Shown: piece by piece, positions 48,125 to 59,615 of the stretch
How the letters are laid out: every line of letters starts with the position of its first letter
How positions within the stretch are numbered: position 1 is the stretch's first letter
Source: Silene latifolia
Taxonomy: Eukaryota > Streptophyta > Magnoliopsida > Caryophyllales > Caryophyllaceae
Length of the DNA stretch: 64,000 nt
Direction: 5' to 3'
Assembly (NCBI RefSeq): GCF_048544455.1
Contig: NC_133536.1
Location: forward strand, 166,704,825-166,768,824
Made by a program: the position numbers and the translations under genes
The notes under the pieces: generated by a model
Seen by the model: only the letters and a program-made list of their open reading frames with translations
Database searches by the model: none
What the model was told of the DNA's origin: nothing

Positions 48125-48890
48125 AGGGGGAGAATAAATATCAAGCGTATATGATTGTATTATGCATTTCTACAAGAATATGACTCATATCCATTAATCA
48201 TGCGGAATAAATCACTCGTATTTGAGATATGATAAATAGATGAGAATAAATGAATTAAAGCTCATATTTTAGATAAATGAAAACATTCCATATAATTGTG
48301 ACATGAATAAACAATAAGTTCCACATTTATGATTCATGTGAGATATATATAAATTAACGACAAATAATGAATTTAAAATACGTAAATCATGTTAGGAAAT
48401 TCAAATTAATTAAGCCCGAACAAAAATAATTCACGGATAAAAATTAACTCAACCGGTGCTACGGCCTAGCCATGACCAGTCCAACCCGGCCATGGCCTGG
48501 CCACACACCCGACATGGATCAGCTACGGTTTGCAAGGCCTGGCTCCTGCACAGACTAGTGCATGGCAGCAACAGTGCTGACCAAACATAAGCAACACGCA
48601 GCATACACACAGAAGAACAAACCCAACAATTCCCCCCTAGTCTAGCCGCCTAAAGACGATTTTCTAGGCCAAACCAAGACGGATTTCACCCGTATAAAAG
48701 ACCCAATTCCAACATTTGCATATACTTGAGCCATAAGCACGAAAATTGGTTCAATTAAGCACAAAAAAACCCGTCAAAAACAGCCCGCAAACACTGCCCC
48801 ACAAATCCATTTTCATAGTTAAAGAAGCTCATTTGTGACCGTCTTAATACGAAATTTTAAGCACGAAAAGGATGGAATTTTGTCACATAT

Positions 48891-50306
48891 TGTAACACCC
48901 CCATACTCCAAGTGCCTTACCAGGACCACTCAGGTATAAAGCTGTTACCATCTCGGTTTCCCGAGGCAATGATAATCAAAAGACAATAAAGAAACAACGT
49001 TTAAATAGTATAAAGTTTAAAGTGAAATACAATCCAAAAACCAAACTGCCAAAAATGGTTTACATGTTCTTAAGCCAACTGTCTAAACAACTTAAACAAA
49101 TGTCTGATAAACTACTCAAGCTATAGCGGAAGACTCTATCATCTGAAGGTGACACATCCCAGCTGGCCCATATGTCTCGACTCATACCTGCTCAACAACT
49201 GATCACCATCCCCGAATGGATCACCACAGTTTTTAAAACAATATAGCGGGGTCAGTACTATTCACACAATCATACATATACAACTACTATAAGACAGAAA
49301 CTAACATAACTCAACCGTCACATAACCCAAACTCCACAATCAACTCCTCATCACCGACTACACACTAAAGTGTGTAGTCCTGCCAGAGCACCCGTCGCAA
49401 CAGATTACTTCACTCCGCCAGTGGGGGATCGCAGCCATTCCCACCTAAGCCCCGCTCATACCATAGAGCGAATAACCCAAATCCATTAATGTGCACATCC
49501 CTTCTGTGGTGGGTTCCACAGAAGGCGAATAATGAGCGTGAAGCCACTCCCGCAAGTGACCCCACTCAGCCAGGGACGCACCCCGAATACCACAGACAGA
49601 TACAATCAATCATAACTACCAGCAGTAAACAATTCCAACAACCGTCACAATGCTCGTATGATAATACTCAACAAACATAGATCACAACCAACACATATGT
49701 GAATAATACTGAGTAGGGAAACCCCACCTGGAATGCAAAACAATCAGACGATCTCAACAGCTGTTATCAAAAAGCCTCCTCTATGAATTATCCTCCTAAC
49801 ATATGATCACATAATTACTAACAATCACAAAACCAACAAAACCCCCAAATCCCCAAATTAGGGTTTAAACAACTTTAATAAAATACTATAAAATCAGTAC
49901 GCAGATCTTACCCTCGACTCAAGGATCACAAGGATGTAAAGAACGATAGATTCCGACCTCCCAAGCTCCGGGATTTGTCAATAATGCGAACGATGCGAAG
50001 AACGTAGTTTGAAATCTCTTTTGGAGTGATTAGGTTTGATAAAAGTGTATTATGAAAGTGACGGAAAGGTTTATATAATAATTCGCATTATTAACAAAAC
50101 CCGACAAAACATTACCCATAAACCGAGCCACTCGATTGAGTGTCCAACGTACTCGATCGAGTGCCCCCTACTCGATCAAGTACCAAGGCTACTCGATCGA
50201 GTACCCTACAGACAGAAACTGTTTTAAAAACTCAAAACACCCTTACTCGACGTATTAAGGCCCACTCGATAGAGTACCCAGAGACTCATAAAACCGTAGT
50301 ATTACA
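48891..50306 (-). repeat. 3' LTR of element D
   Basis: 1,416 bp; on the minus strand TGTAATACTACGG to GGGTGTTACA. ACTCGATCGAGT words at 50130-50275 lie upstream (minus) of a TATATAAA word near 50071. Parts of the LTR (49470-49580) are similar to the element C LTR. Confidence 0.85.
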
Positions 50307-50552
50307 GTCTTCCCTCCTTAAAAAGAACTTCGTCCCCGAAGTTCAAACCACAACAAAACAAAACATACTACCACACTCCTGACACAACAACCAACATAAA
50401 ACTTAACATAAAAACATGTTACCAACCAAACTCAACCTGACTCAAACCACTACAAAACAAACCGACACAACATAAAAAGGGTGTAAAACGCTTTGCGATG
50501 ATCTCCTACCCCCCTAAAAGAAACAAGGTTACGTCCCCGTAACCATACATAC
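50307..50552 (-). other. 3' untranslated region and polypurine tract of element D
   Basis: The minus strand has aaggagggaagac at 50307-50319 next to the LTR, preceded by the inverted repeat aacttcggggacgaagttc (50325-50345). The remainder is A/C-rich on the plus strand with no ORF. Confidence 0.75.
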
Positions 50553-51680
50553 CTAATCAAAGAGGAAAGGGTAACGCTCTCTCATAGCCTCCTCTGCCTC
50601 CCATGTAGCTTCCTCTACCTCATGACTAAACCAAAGGATCTTAAGCAAAACTGTCTCACCACTCCTAGTCTTCCTAACCTTCCGATCAAGAATCTGTTTA
50701 GGCACCTCAAGATAAGACAAGGACACATCTAGCTCTATGCTCTCTGCCTCTAACACATGTGACGGATCACTCACATACTTCCGCAACTGAGATACATGAA
50801 ACACATTATGCACCCTATCCAAAGAAGACGGTAACGCCAAACGATAAACAGCCTCTCCAACCCTGTCTAGGATCTCATATGGCCCTATGAACTTCTGACT
50901 CAGCTTGCCTCTCTTCCTAAATCTCATAACCCCACGCATAGGAGACACTTTCAGAAGAACCTTGTCCCCAACCTGAAACTCGATATCTCGGCGATGTAGA
51001 TCTGCATAACTCTTCTGCCTATCCTGAGCTGCTCTCATCCTCTCCCTGATCATCCTAATCTGCTCAACCATGTCATGTACCATCGCTGGTCCTAAAACCA
51101 CTACCTCAGCACTGTCATCCCAACAGATCGGACTCCTACATCTTCTCCCATATAAAGCCTCAAACGGTGTCATGCCAATACTAGTGTGATAGCTGTTGTT
51201 GTAAGAAAACTCTATCAAATCCAACCCCTGTTCCCAGCTACCACCAAAGTCCATCACACAAGCTCGTAACATATCCTCAAGACTCTTGATTGTTCTCTCT
51301 GTCCGACCATCTGTTGTAGGATGAATTGTTGTACTCATCTTCAATGTCATTCCTAAAGATTCCTGTAACTCTTTCCAAAACTTGGAGATAAACCTCGCAT
51401 CTCTGTCAGATACTATGTCTTTAGGCACCCCATGTAACTTTAGCACATTCTTCCGATAGGCCATAGCTAATTGTGCTTTAGTCCATGTATCTTTCATTGG
51501 CACAAAATGAGCTGAGTTGGTCAGTCAATCCACTATAATCCATATCATGTTGTTACCATGTTGACTCTTTGGCAAACCCACGATAAAATCCATAGAAATG
51601 GATTCCCACTTCCACTCAGGTACCTCAAGAGACTGAATCTTACCTTGTGGTCATCGTTGTTCCCCTTTAACTCTCTAGCA
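50553..51680 (-). pseudogene. Integrase with chromodomain of element D
   Basis: The core begins [14 protein letters not shown] (first Asp region); the second Asp is in IVSDRDARFISKFW and the Glu in TDGRTERTIKSLE (here Thr-Asp-Gly instead of the common Thr-Asp-Gly-Gln). The C-terminal part has GDKVLLKVSPMRGVMRF and FIGPYEIL, then a chromodomain-like tail (PKQILDRKVRKTRSGETV, then WFSHEVEEATWE) ending near FLFD. This tail is the mark of Tekay chromoviruses and is thought to steer insertion to modified chromatin. Stops are TGA at 51525-51527, TGA at 51651-51653 and TAG at 51675-51677. Confidence 0.85.
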
Positions 51681-53440
51681 TGTCAAACAACGGGCCACAA
51701 ACTCAGCTGTTTCTTTCTTCATCCCTGGCCACCAGAACGTGTTCTTTAAATATTTGTACAGCTTGTCACCACCTGGATGTATCGAATACGGTGTACAACG
51801 TGCCTCTATCATGATTGTCTTTTTCAGCTCCTCATCATTAGGGACACAACACCTCCCATCAAACTTCAAACTACCATCTGAATTAATAGAGAATCTAGAT
51901 ATTGTCCCTTTCTCTACTCCAGCTCTCCACTCTACCATCTTAGGATCCAAACCCTGTTTACCTCGTATATCATCATAAAGATCAGGCTGCACTGTCAAAT
52001 CTCCCATGGCATCCCCTCTCTGTATCATATGTATCCCAAACTTCCCCACCTCATCTCTCAACCTCATCAAAGATATAGATGTACATAAAGAATGTACACT
52101 CTTCCTGCTCAAAGCATCTGCAACAACATTGGCTTTCCCTTCATGGTAGATAATATCCATGTCATAATCGCCAATCAACTCCATTCACCTCCTCTGTCTC
52201 ATGTTCAACTCCTTTTGAGTGAAGATGTACTTGAGACTCTTGTGATCTGAAAATACCTTAAAGGTCGCCCCATAAAGGTAATGTCTCCAAATCTTGAGAG
52301 CAAACACTACTGCACCCAACTCTAGGTCGTGTGTATGATAATTCTCCTCATAAGGCTTCAATTGCCTAGAAGCATAGGCAATTACTTTACCGTTCTGCAT
52401 CAACACACATCCCAACCCATTCTTTAAGGCATCTGTATAAACCTCAAAGTTCTCACTCCCTTCAGGCAATGCTAAGATGGGAGTTGTGGTCAAACGCTCC
52501 TTTAATGTTTGGAACGCCGTCTCACAACTCTCATCCGAACGAAACCTGTTCTCTTTCCTCATCAAAGCTGTCATAGGTCTAGCAATCTTGGAGAAATCCT
52601 TCACGAACCGTCTGTAGTATCCAGCTAAACCCAAGAAACTCCGAATCTCAGCTACATTCTTCGGTGCTTCTTACTTGGTCACTGCTTTAATCTTTGCCAG
52701 ATCCACAGCTAGCCCATCCTTAGAGATCACATGCCCCAGAAAAGCAACTTTCTCTACCCAGAACTCACACTTGGACAACATAGCATACAACTCGTGTTCT
52801 CTCAAGGTCTGCAAAACGATCCTCAGATGTTCCTCATACTCCTCCTTAGTCTTGGAATGAACTAAGATGTCATCAATGAAAACCACCACAAACTTCTCCA
52901 GAAACTGACTGAAACCTCTGTTCATCAAATCCATAAACACAACCGGTGCATTAGATAACCCAAAAGGCATCACCACATACTCATAATGGCCATACCTCGA
53001 CGTGAAAGCTGTCTTTGGTATGTCCACCTCCCTAATCTTCACCTGATGGTATCCCGACCTCAAATCAATCTTGGAAAAGACTGTTGCACCACTCAACTGA
53101 TCAAAAAGGTCATCTATCCTTGGCAAAGGATACTTGTTCTTCACCGTCACTCGGTTCAACTCTCGGTAATCTATGCACAACCTCAAACTCCCATCTTTCT
53201 TCTTCAACAAAAGAATTGGTGCTCCCCACGGTGATACACTTGGTCTAATGTATCCTTTCTCTATCAGATCGTTCAACTACTTCCTGAGCTACTCCAACTC
53301 CTTAGGACCCATCCGGTACGGTACCTTAGAGATTGGCCCCGTCCCCGGTTTCAACTCAATTGTGAAATCTATCTCCCTCTTCGGCGGCAACCCCGGAATC
53401 TCCTCTGGAAAGACATCTGAAAACTCCCCCACAACTGGTA
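51681..53440 (-). pseudogene. Reverse transcriptase, RNase H and integrase zinc region of element D
   Basis: RT motifs on the minus strand: [57 protein letters not shown] and [11 protein letters not shown] with the catalytic Asp pair. RNase H has [29 protein letters not shown] and VVADALSRKS. The H2C2 zinc region follows (HPGGDKLYKYL, WWPGMKKET, CLTC). The frame is the same as the protease and integrase frames throughout, with no indel. Breaks are stops only: near 53292, 53277, TAA at 52671-52673 and TGA at 52185-52187. Confidence 0.85.
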
Positions 53441-53960
53441 TCTAATCAACTGTCGGACTCTCCATCCGGTCATCTCTCACATGGCACAAGATCAACGGGC
53501 ACCCCTTCCTCAGATAGGACTTCAAGGTCACAGCTGCAATCAACTTAACTTTGGGTTTGACAACAAACCCACGATAAGACACACTAATGCCCTTAGGACC
53601 TCTCAGAGACACTTTCTTTTGAGGACAGTATATCTTTGCTTTATACTTTCCTAACCAACCCATCCCGACTATCATCTCGAAACCGTTTAAAGGAAACTCA
53701 AGCAAGTATACAGGTAGATCAACTTGCCCAACTATCAAAGATACATCCCTAAACAACCTCCCACATGTTACAGACTCTCCCGAACGTATAAAAACTTTCT
53801 CACTTACAGACTCATACTCTCTCAAGCCTAACTGTTTAACATAACTCGAAGATACAAACGACTAAGACGCCTCTGAATCAAACAGAAAAAAGGTGTGAAC
53901 ACCATTAACAAGAAAGGTACCAATGATAACATGCGCGTCGTCCTCAGCTGCTTGTTTGTC
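53441..53960 (-). pseudogene. Protease of element D
   Basis: It reads VNGVHTFFLFDSEAS at the active site, where Asp-Ser-Gly is expected, so the Gly is Glu. Family motifs follow: LPVYLLEFPLNGFEMIVGMG, WLGKYKAKIYC. TAG at 53862-53864 and TAG at 53442-53444 interrupt the frame, which is otherwise continuous with RT. Confidence 0.75.
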
Positions 53961-54188
53961 CATCTTAACAGCTTTCCACTGGTCTTCTGCCCACCTCCCT
54001 CGGCAGTACTGGCTGAAGTAGTCGGCTTAGCACCCGACCCTTGGTTGTTGTTGGTGTTGGTAACTGGTTTCTAATTAGAATTTACGCTATTGCGGTTACC
54101 TCAACCGTTGTTGTTCTGACCTCCCCGGTTGCTCCATGACCCAGGTGGTTTGTTACTCGCAAAACTCTGTGCCGGTCCCTGGGAAAAA
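53961..54188 (-). pseudogene. Gag C-terminal tail of element D, truncated
   Basis: The minus strand gives an Asn/Gly/Gln-rich stretch (NTNNNQGSGAKPTTSAST), usual for the end of chromovirus Gag. It has stops near 54072 and 54100 and is cut by the element B LTR. Confidence 0.5.
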
Positions 54189-55946
54189 TGATGCGACCAT
54201 AATTGGCGCATATTTAGCCCCCGAATTACCATTGTTTCCATGCTTTTTAGTGCCTATTTGGGTCATTTCTTATCTTTAGTTCTTTGTTTTGCATATTCTT
54301 TGAGATTTTGATCCCTTGGTAGGAAAGGAGTAAGAATCTTGCATTTTCATGGCAAAACGAGGCTAAATTGATTGTATTCAATGACCAAGCATCAAGGAGA
54401 GACAAGACTAGAAGGCCTTTGTACATATCTTAGTAGAAGAGCAATGTTGAGAAAAGGATCCTTGCGTCCCCGAGGAAATCCCCAAGGAATTTATGAAGAA
54501 AAGGGAAGAAAAGAAGAAGAATTGAAGCTGACCAACAATCCGAACGGATTGTACCAAATCCGCCCGTCCGTCCAGCCCAATCCGAGCGTCTCACCTTGGA
54601 ATCCGCTCGGATTCCCCCAGCACAATCCGAGCGTCCCTCTCTTGAATCCGCTCGGATTCCTCAGCCCAGATTTGGCCGTCCCGACTCCAATCCGCACGGA
54701 TTTCAGTACAGCATGTTTTTCATTCTTCAAGCTACGAAAAGAGAAGCCCTTCTCTCAGAAAATACCGGATTCTCCTTGCTCAACTTAAAAAGTGTAATTA
54801 CTAGTTTAGCCCTTAGTTAACCCTAATGCATCCTCCCTAATTTTCACTATAAATACCCCATTAGTCTAATTAGAGGAGCATGTTCTTCTTATCAATATTT
54901 AGAGTAGTTAATATCAATCAAATCTCTCTTTAATATTGTAATCAAGTATTAATCAAGTTTTAATCCAAGTTTTAGTTCTTTAATATCTCTCTTGTTCTTC
55001 CTTTATTTTGGGTAATTAGAAGATTATTGGGTTTATTGGGAGATTGACAACCTTCCATCAATCATCAAGTTCTTCTATTATTCTTTGCATTATTATTTTG
55101 GAATCATTAGTAGGTATAATCTCTTAATCCCTTTTTAATTATTGTTAATTACTTTCATTTATTCATCATGTTTCATATTGTTAGTATGATTGACAACCTT
55201 GCTAGCATGATCAACATGATAATGAGTGAGTAGTCTCTTAGCTAGGGTTTAATGGGTGATTAGGGGAAACCAACATGGGGAATGATTCATGCTTAAATCA
55301 ATATGCTTTCATACCTTATTTGCTTGCTTGTTTTGATCTTAATACATGCACATGTTATATTTGATGAAATGCTAAGCCTATGAATCCTTGCATTTACTAT
55401 CATCTCCTATCTTTTCAATTTGACTTGTAAGACATAACCCAACTCGAGTCTTGTTAGACCATGCATGTGTTGAGTAGGAAAGATTAAGTCGACTTGTAGG
55501 TGTTGTACAATCTAATCGATTCGGCTCCGGGACCCAAACTTTCCTAGGATTGTAAGATATAACCCAACTCAATCCATCACAACAATAATTGCTTGCTTAT
55601 AATTTGAGAACATGTTTGTATGATCATATCCCATGATTCCCCTATGAACCCATGACACCCTAGTGCCTTTAATCAATTGTTTACACCCCTTATTTTATTC
55701 ATCTTGCTAGTTTATTTTCATTGTTATTTTAGTTTAGTAACCTTCTACATCAACCCAATTTGTGACACCCCTAGACACTACTAGTTACAATAGAATTCTC
55801 ATTTCAATACCCGTCCCTTGGGATCCGACCTTTACTTGCCTCTTTACTAATTGTAGAGTTGTTTGTGAAGTATAAATTGTGTTTTTTATCGACCATTGAC
55901 CAACGACCACATATGCTTAATTGTGAACACGAAATGGACCCGATCA
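54189..55946 (+). repeat. 5' LTR of element B
   Basis: 1,758 bp, TGATGCGACCATAATTGG to GACCCGATCA. A motif array of AATCCGAGCG, AATCCGCTCGGATT and AATCCGCCCGTC words occupies 54538-54705; TATAAATA follows at 54849-54856. Confidence 0.9.
54849..54856 (+). promoter_or_regulatory. TATA box of element B LTR
   Basis: TATAAATA, followed by acccc, about 145 bp after the motif array. Confidence 0.6.
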
Positions 55947-55950
55947 AAAA

Positions 55951-55968
55951 TGGCGCCGTTGCTGGGGA
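55951..55968 (+). other. Primer binding site of element B (tRNA-Asp)
   Basis: TGGCGCCGTTGCTGGGGA, 4 bp after the LTR end; one change from the site in F. Confidence 0.9.
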
Positions 55969-56058
55969 CGGTGTTTAATTGATTTAAGATTTCTTTTATT
56001 GTTATTAGTTGTGTCTTTTTCACCTTGGGGAAGTAAAACTCCTCAAGGTTTGTTCTAA

Positions 56059-58872
56059 TTGTTTTCGAGTTGTTTGATATTTTGCATGTCTAGAAGGTTA
56101 CAAAGTGATTTGTTACCTTTTGACCGTGAAATCGAAAGAACCTTGACGAATAATAGGAGACTTGTTAGGAGGAATTTGAGAGGTGTTGGTGAAGTTGTTC
56201 AACCCACTAGTGAGTTTGTCAATCCTTTCGCAATAGAAGGAGAAGAAAACCCATTACACAATATCCCACAAAATCCACCTACAATGCCTAAATTCTCGTC
56301 ACACTCTATACCCACCGAGGAGGATCTACCAAATGGTACTCCTACACCGCAACATCTCACCGATAATTTTATTGCCAAGTCCGCCCTCATCGTTGAGAGG
56401 AGCCAATTCGGGGGAATGCCTAGTGAGGACCCTCATTCTCATATGGAAACCTTTTGCGATTATTGTGAAGCTATCTCTCAAACGGGCGTGACTCAAGACC
56501 AAATCAGATGGGTCTTATTTCCTTTTTCGTTAATCGGCACCGCAAAGCAATGGTTGAAGGGCCTTGATAAGGCCACCCTTGGAATAGATTCTTGGAAGAA
56601 GTTAGCTCTAGCTTTCTACAAAAAATTCTACCCACCGGAAAAGACTAACATGCTAAGAGCTCAAATTCCGGGTTGTAAGCAAGGGATGAAGAATCTTTGT
56701 ATGAAGCTTGGGAGCGGTTCAAAGGTATTTGTCGCTCATGTCCTCACCATGGACTTAGCGAATGGTTTTTAGTGCAACAATTTTGGAATGGTTTATATGA
56801 AGATTCAAGGAACATTCTCAATATGGGATCAAATGGGATGTTCACCGAAGTTGATGACAATCAAACATGGAACAAGATTGAGGAAATGGCGGTCCATAAT
56901 TCACAATATAGTAGACCTCGCAAGGCTACTAGAGGAGGAAAGCATGAAGTGGACTCCGTTACTCAATTGGGTGCTCAACTTAGTGCTCACATTGACACAA
57001 TCAACTTGAAGTTTGAACAAGCTATGGCTAGACTTGGGGAAAACTCAAAAACATCAAAGCATCATGTCAATGCCATGACGGCATCCTCATCAATCCCAAG
57101 CGGGATATGTGAGAATTGTGGAACTTTGGGTCATGACTCAAGTGAGTGTAGGGGAACAACCGAACAAGTTAATGCTTTCCAAGCTTACAAAAGTGGTACC
57201 CCTTATTCAAATTTTTACAATGAAAACACCAAGTTCCATCCAAATCTCTCATACAAAAGCCAAAATGTTCAAAACCCTCAAACAACATACACTCCACCAC
57301 CCATGAGAAACCAAAATCAAAGACCCTTTTACAATCAAAACCAAGGTTACCAAAATCAAAATCCATACAATCACCAAAATGACCAAGGTTTTGATGTCCA
57401 AAAAGCGGTCCTCCAAATGCAAAAGAATCAACAAGAATTTTTCACTCAAATGCAAAAAGATAGCCAAGCAAAAGACACCACCATCAACAACATTCTAGCT
57501 CACACCAAGATGTTGGAAACACAATTAACTCAACTAGCATCTTCAAGCTCACAAAGACAAAAGGGGCAATTACCACCTCAAAGTAATCCCCCTAGACATG
57601 AAACGGTTAGTGCCATTCACTTGAGAAGTGGTACAAGATATGAAGCACCGAAGGAGCAAGTTGAGGATGAAGTTGTGAGAGCTAGTGAGAATGAAGTTGT
57701 GGTGCAAGGTCCCAAAGAAGGGGAATCATCAAAAGAAGAAAGTTCAAAGAAAAATAAAGACAAAGCCAAAGAAAAGGAGCCCATTGTGATTAGACTTCCT
57801 TTTCCAAGTCGTCAAGCCAAGCCCAAATTTGATGATCAACTTGGAAAGTTCATGGAGATTGTGAAGAACTTAGAAGTCTCAATTCCTTTCACGGAATTAA
57901 TCAATCACGTTCCGGCCTATGCAAAGTACATGAAAGATATCCTCACAAAGAAGAAGTCGATCCGGAAACTTGAGACTATCGCCTTTACTAAGGTGAGTAG
58001 TGCAATACTTCAAGGGAGTTCACCTCCAAAGTTAAAGGATCCGGGAAGCTTCTCAATACCGTGTACCATTGGCGACACAACGATCAACAAAGCCTTATGT
58101 GATCTAGAGGCTAGTGTGAGTGTCATGCCATACTCGGTAAGTAAAAGGTTGGGAATGGGAGAGCTTAAATGCACCAATATCACTCTTCAAATGGCCGATA
58201 GATCGACGAAGACACCATTAGGGATATGGGAAGATGTCCCCGTGCGAATTGGGAAGTTTTTCATCCCGGTAGACTTTGTCATTGTTGATATGGAAGAAGA
58301 TTCCAACATTCCAATCATCTTAGGAAGACCTTTCCTACACACGCGGTGCGGTGATTGATGTGAAACATGGAGAGCTCACTCTAGAAGTGGGAGATGAAAG
58401 CATAACTTTTAATCTTGACAAGACCATGAGAGCTCCTCGTTTGCATGAGCCATGTTTCATGATTGATCATTATAGCCGGAAAGATGAAAGGAAGAAATCG
58501 GAACTCCAATGGAGGAAGAAAATTGAAGATGCTCCATTCAAAGAGCAAGTGAATTGTGACAAGGAGAGCTTGCAAAGCTCATCAAAATCAACCAAGGAAG
58601 AAGAGGATGGCCTCATTGGCCAAGAGAAGAAATTGGGAGAGTTGTCTCCATCTAAGCAAGAGATTTTCAATGATCAACTCAATGAAGTTTGTGGTCTTTG
58701 GGACGACGAATTTGAAGGGATCTTTAATCCCTACAAGGGGCATGCCATCGATCATGATCAACAACAAGGGCCACGGTCTATTGAGGACCTCTACCATAAC
58801 AATGAACAAGCTTTTGATTACTTTTTCAAGGTGTTAAGCAACATCAACAACACCTTGAACATGCCCCCTTGA
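56059..58872 (+). pseudogene. Gag-protease ORF of element B
   Basis: The likely start is ATG 56086 (MSRRLQSDLLPFDREIERT) rather than 56059, by comparison with element F. The Retrotrans_gag domain (FGGMPSEDPHSHMETF, KQWLKGLDKATL, FYPPEKT) is followed by a zinc knuckle CENCGTLGHDSSEC (57109-57150), a Gln/Asn/Tyr-rich part, AIHLRSGTRYE, a Lys/Glu-rich linker and the protease. The active site reads LCDLEASVSVMPY, with Glu where Gly belongs. Frameshifts near 56690 and 58337 break the ORF into three. After the protease it continues about 170 residues with an acidic tail to its own stop at 58872, so it closes normally without RT. Its role would be particle formation and processing. Confidence 0.8.
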
Positions 58873-58892
58873 CATCTCATCGAGAATGAGAG

Positions 58893-58926
58893 TTTGGTGG
58901 AGTCCTCCCTAAACCACCACTTGTAA
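58893..58926 (+). other. Conserved post-ORF1 block in element B
   Basis: TTTGGTGGAGTCCT followed by AACCACCACTTGTA; the TGGTGG and CCACCA words can pair. It matches 41042-41076 after the integrase of F and 7961-7994 (minus) in A. Confidence 0.65.
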
Positions 58927-59214
58927 ATATTTCTAACTCCCTAACTTACTTTTCAATTTTTGTATTGCATTTTTGTCATTTTTGGATTTTATTTACTTTG
59001 ATCAAAATAATTGTCATGTAAGAGAGAAGTGAGGGAGGGACTAACAATTTCAATTGATGTGTAGTGCTTTACCTTAGTGTGGGGATGGCAATTGCCTAGG
59101 CTATTCATGCCTTAGTAGTGCCCCCACAATGAAGAACACAAGAAATGAAGAAGAATGGAAGAATGGTAAAGGGAAATGCATTGTGCACGAATGAAGTGAA
59201 TCCAGGTACAAAGG
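58927..59214 (+). other. Spacer between ORF1 and the internal motif array of B
   Basis: AT-rich, no ORF, no pol remnant that I can recognise. Confidence 0.6.
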
Positions 59215-59615
59215 ACCGAGAATCCGAGCGGATTCACGATAATCCGCCCGTCTGCAAAGAAATCCGAGCGTCTGCCGAGAAGACGCCCGTCTGAGCCGAG
59301 CTGAAATTGCAAATTTCTTGACTGTTGAAGAATCCGAGCGTATTTACGGAAAGACGCCCGTCTCACGAATCCGCCCGTCTTTTATACAAGACGCCCGTCT
59401 TGCACTGAAGAAAACAAAGAAAAATCTCGGACTGAAATCCGTCCGTCCTGCACAAAATCCGCCCGTCCCTCAACAGAAGAATCCGAGCGGATTCCCCAGA
59501 ATCCGCCCGTCTCTAGGCGGGATTTTGAAAATTTTGAAGCTGCAGAATCCGCACGGATTGCGCCCAATCCGCACGGATTGTCCCTGCGTTTTGAAATTGT
59601 CGACTTCTTTATAAC
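59215..59615 (+). promoter_or_regulatory. Internal motif array with TATA-like box upstream of the accessory ORF of B
   Basis: About 18 words of AATCCGAGCG, AATCCGCCCGTC, AGACGCCCGTC and AATCCGCACGG between 59219 and 59580, the same words as in this element's LTR (54538-54705). TTATAAC at 59609-59615 follows, then a 300-bp leader and the ATG at 59910. The layout (array, TATA-like box, leader, ORF) copies that of the LTR and suggests an internal promoter. Confidence 0.5.

Larger units (their letters stand above)
46663..48890 (-). mobile_element. Element H: LTR fragment, probably chromovirus type
   Basis: It starts TGTGACACCCCGCG on the plus strand against element G sequence, resembling the TGTAACACCCCC ends of the C and D LTRs, so it is likely an LTR end read on the minus strand. 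No primer site lies next to it, so this is the outer end of the element (left flank acaac, 46658-46662). No coding sequence is supported. The right end is cut by element D. It contains a 141-bp duplication and a 33-bp minisatellite. Confidence 0.5.
48891..54188 (-). mobile_element. Element D: Tekay-type chromovirus (Ty3-gypsy), gag end missing
   Basis: On the minus strand the order is gag tail, protease, RT, RNase H, integrase, chromodomain, purine tract and 3' LTR. It lies in element H (left flank catat, 48886-48890). Element B cuts it at 54188, so its 5' LTR, primer site and most of gag are outside the window. Confidence 0.85.

Noticed and set aside
47608-48144. Long overlapping ORFs on both strands over the minisatellite
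   Set aside because: The 33-bp period keeps frames open in all phases; the products are simple repeats with no domain.
54491-54820. ORFs in the LTR of element B, repeated at 63783-63989
   Set aside because: They arise from the AATCCG motif array and are present only because the LTR is repeated.
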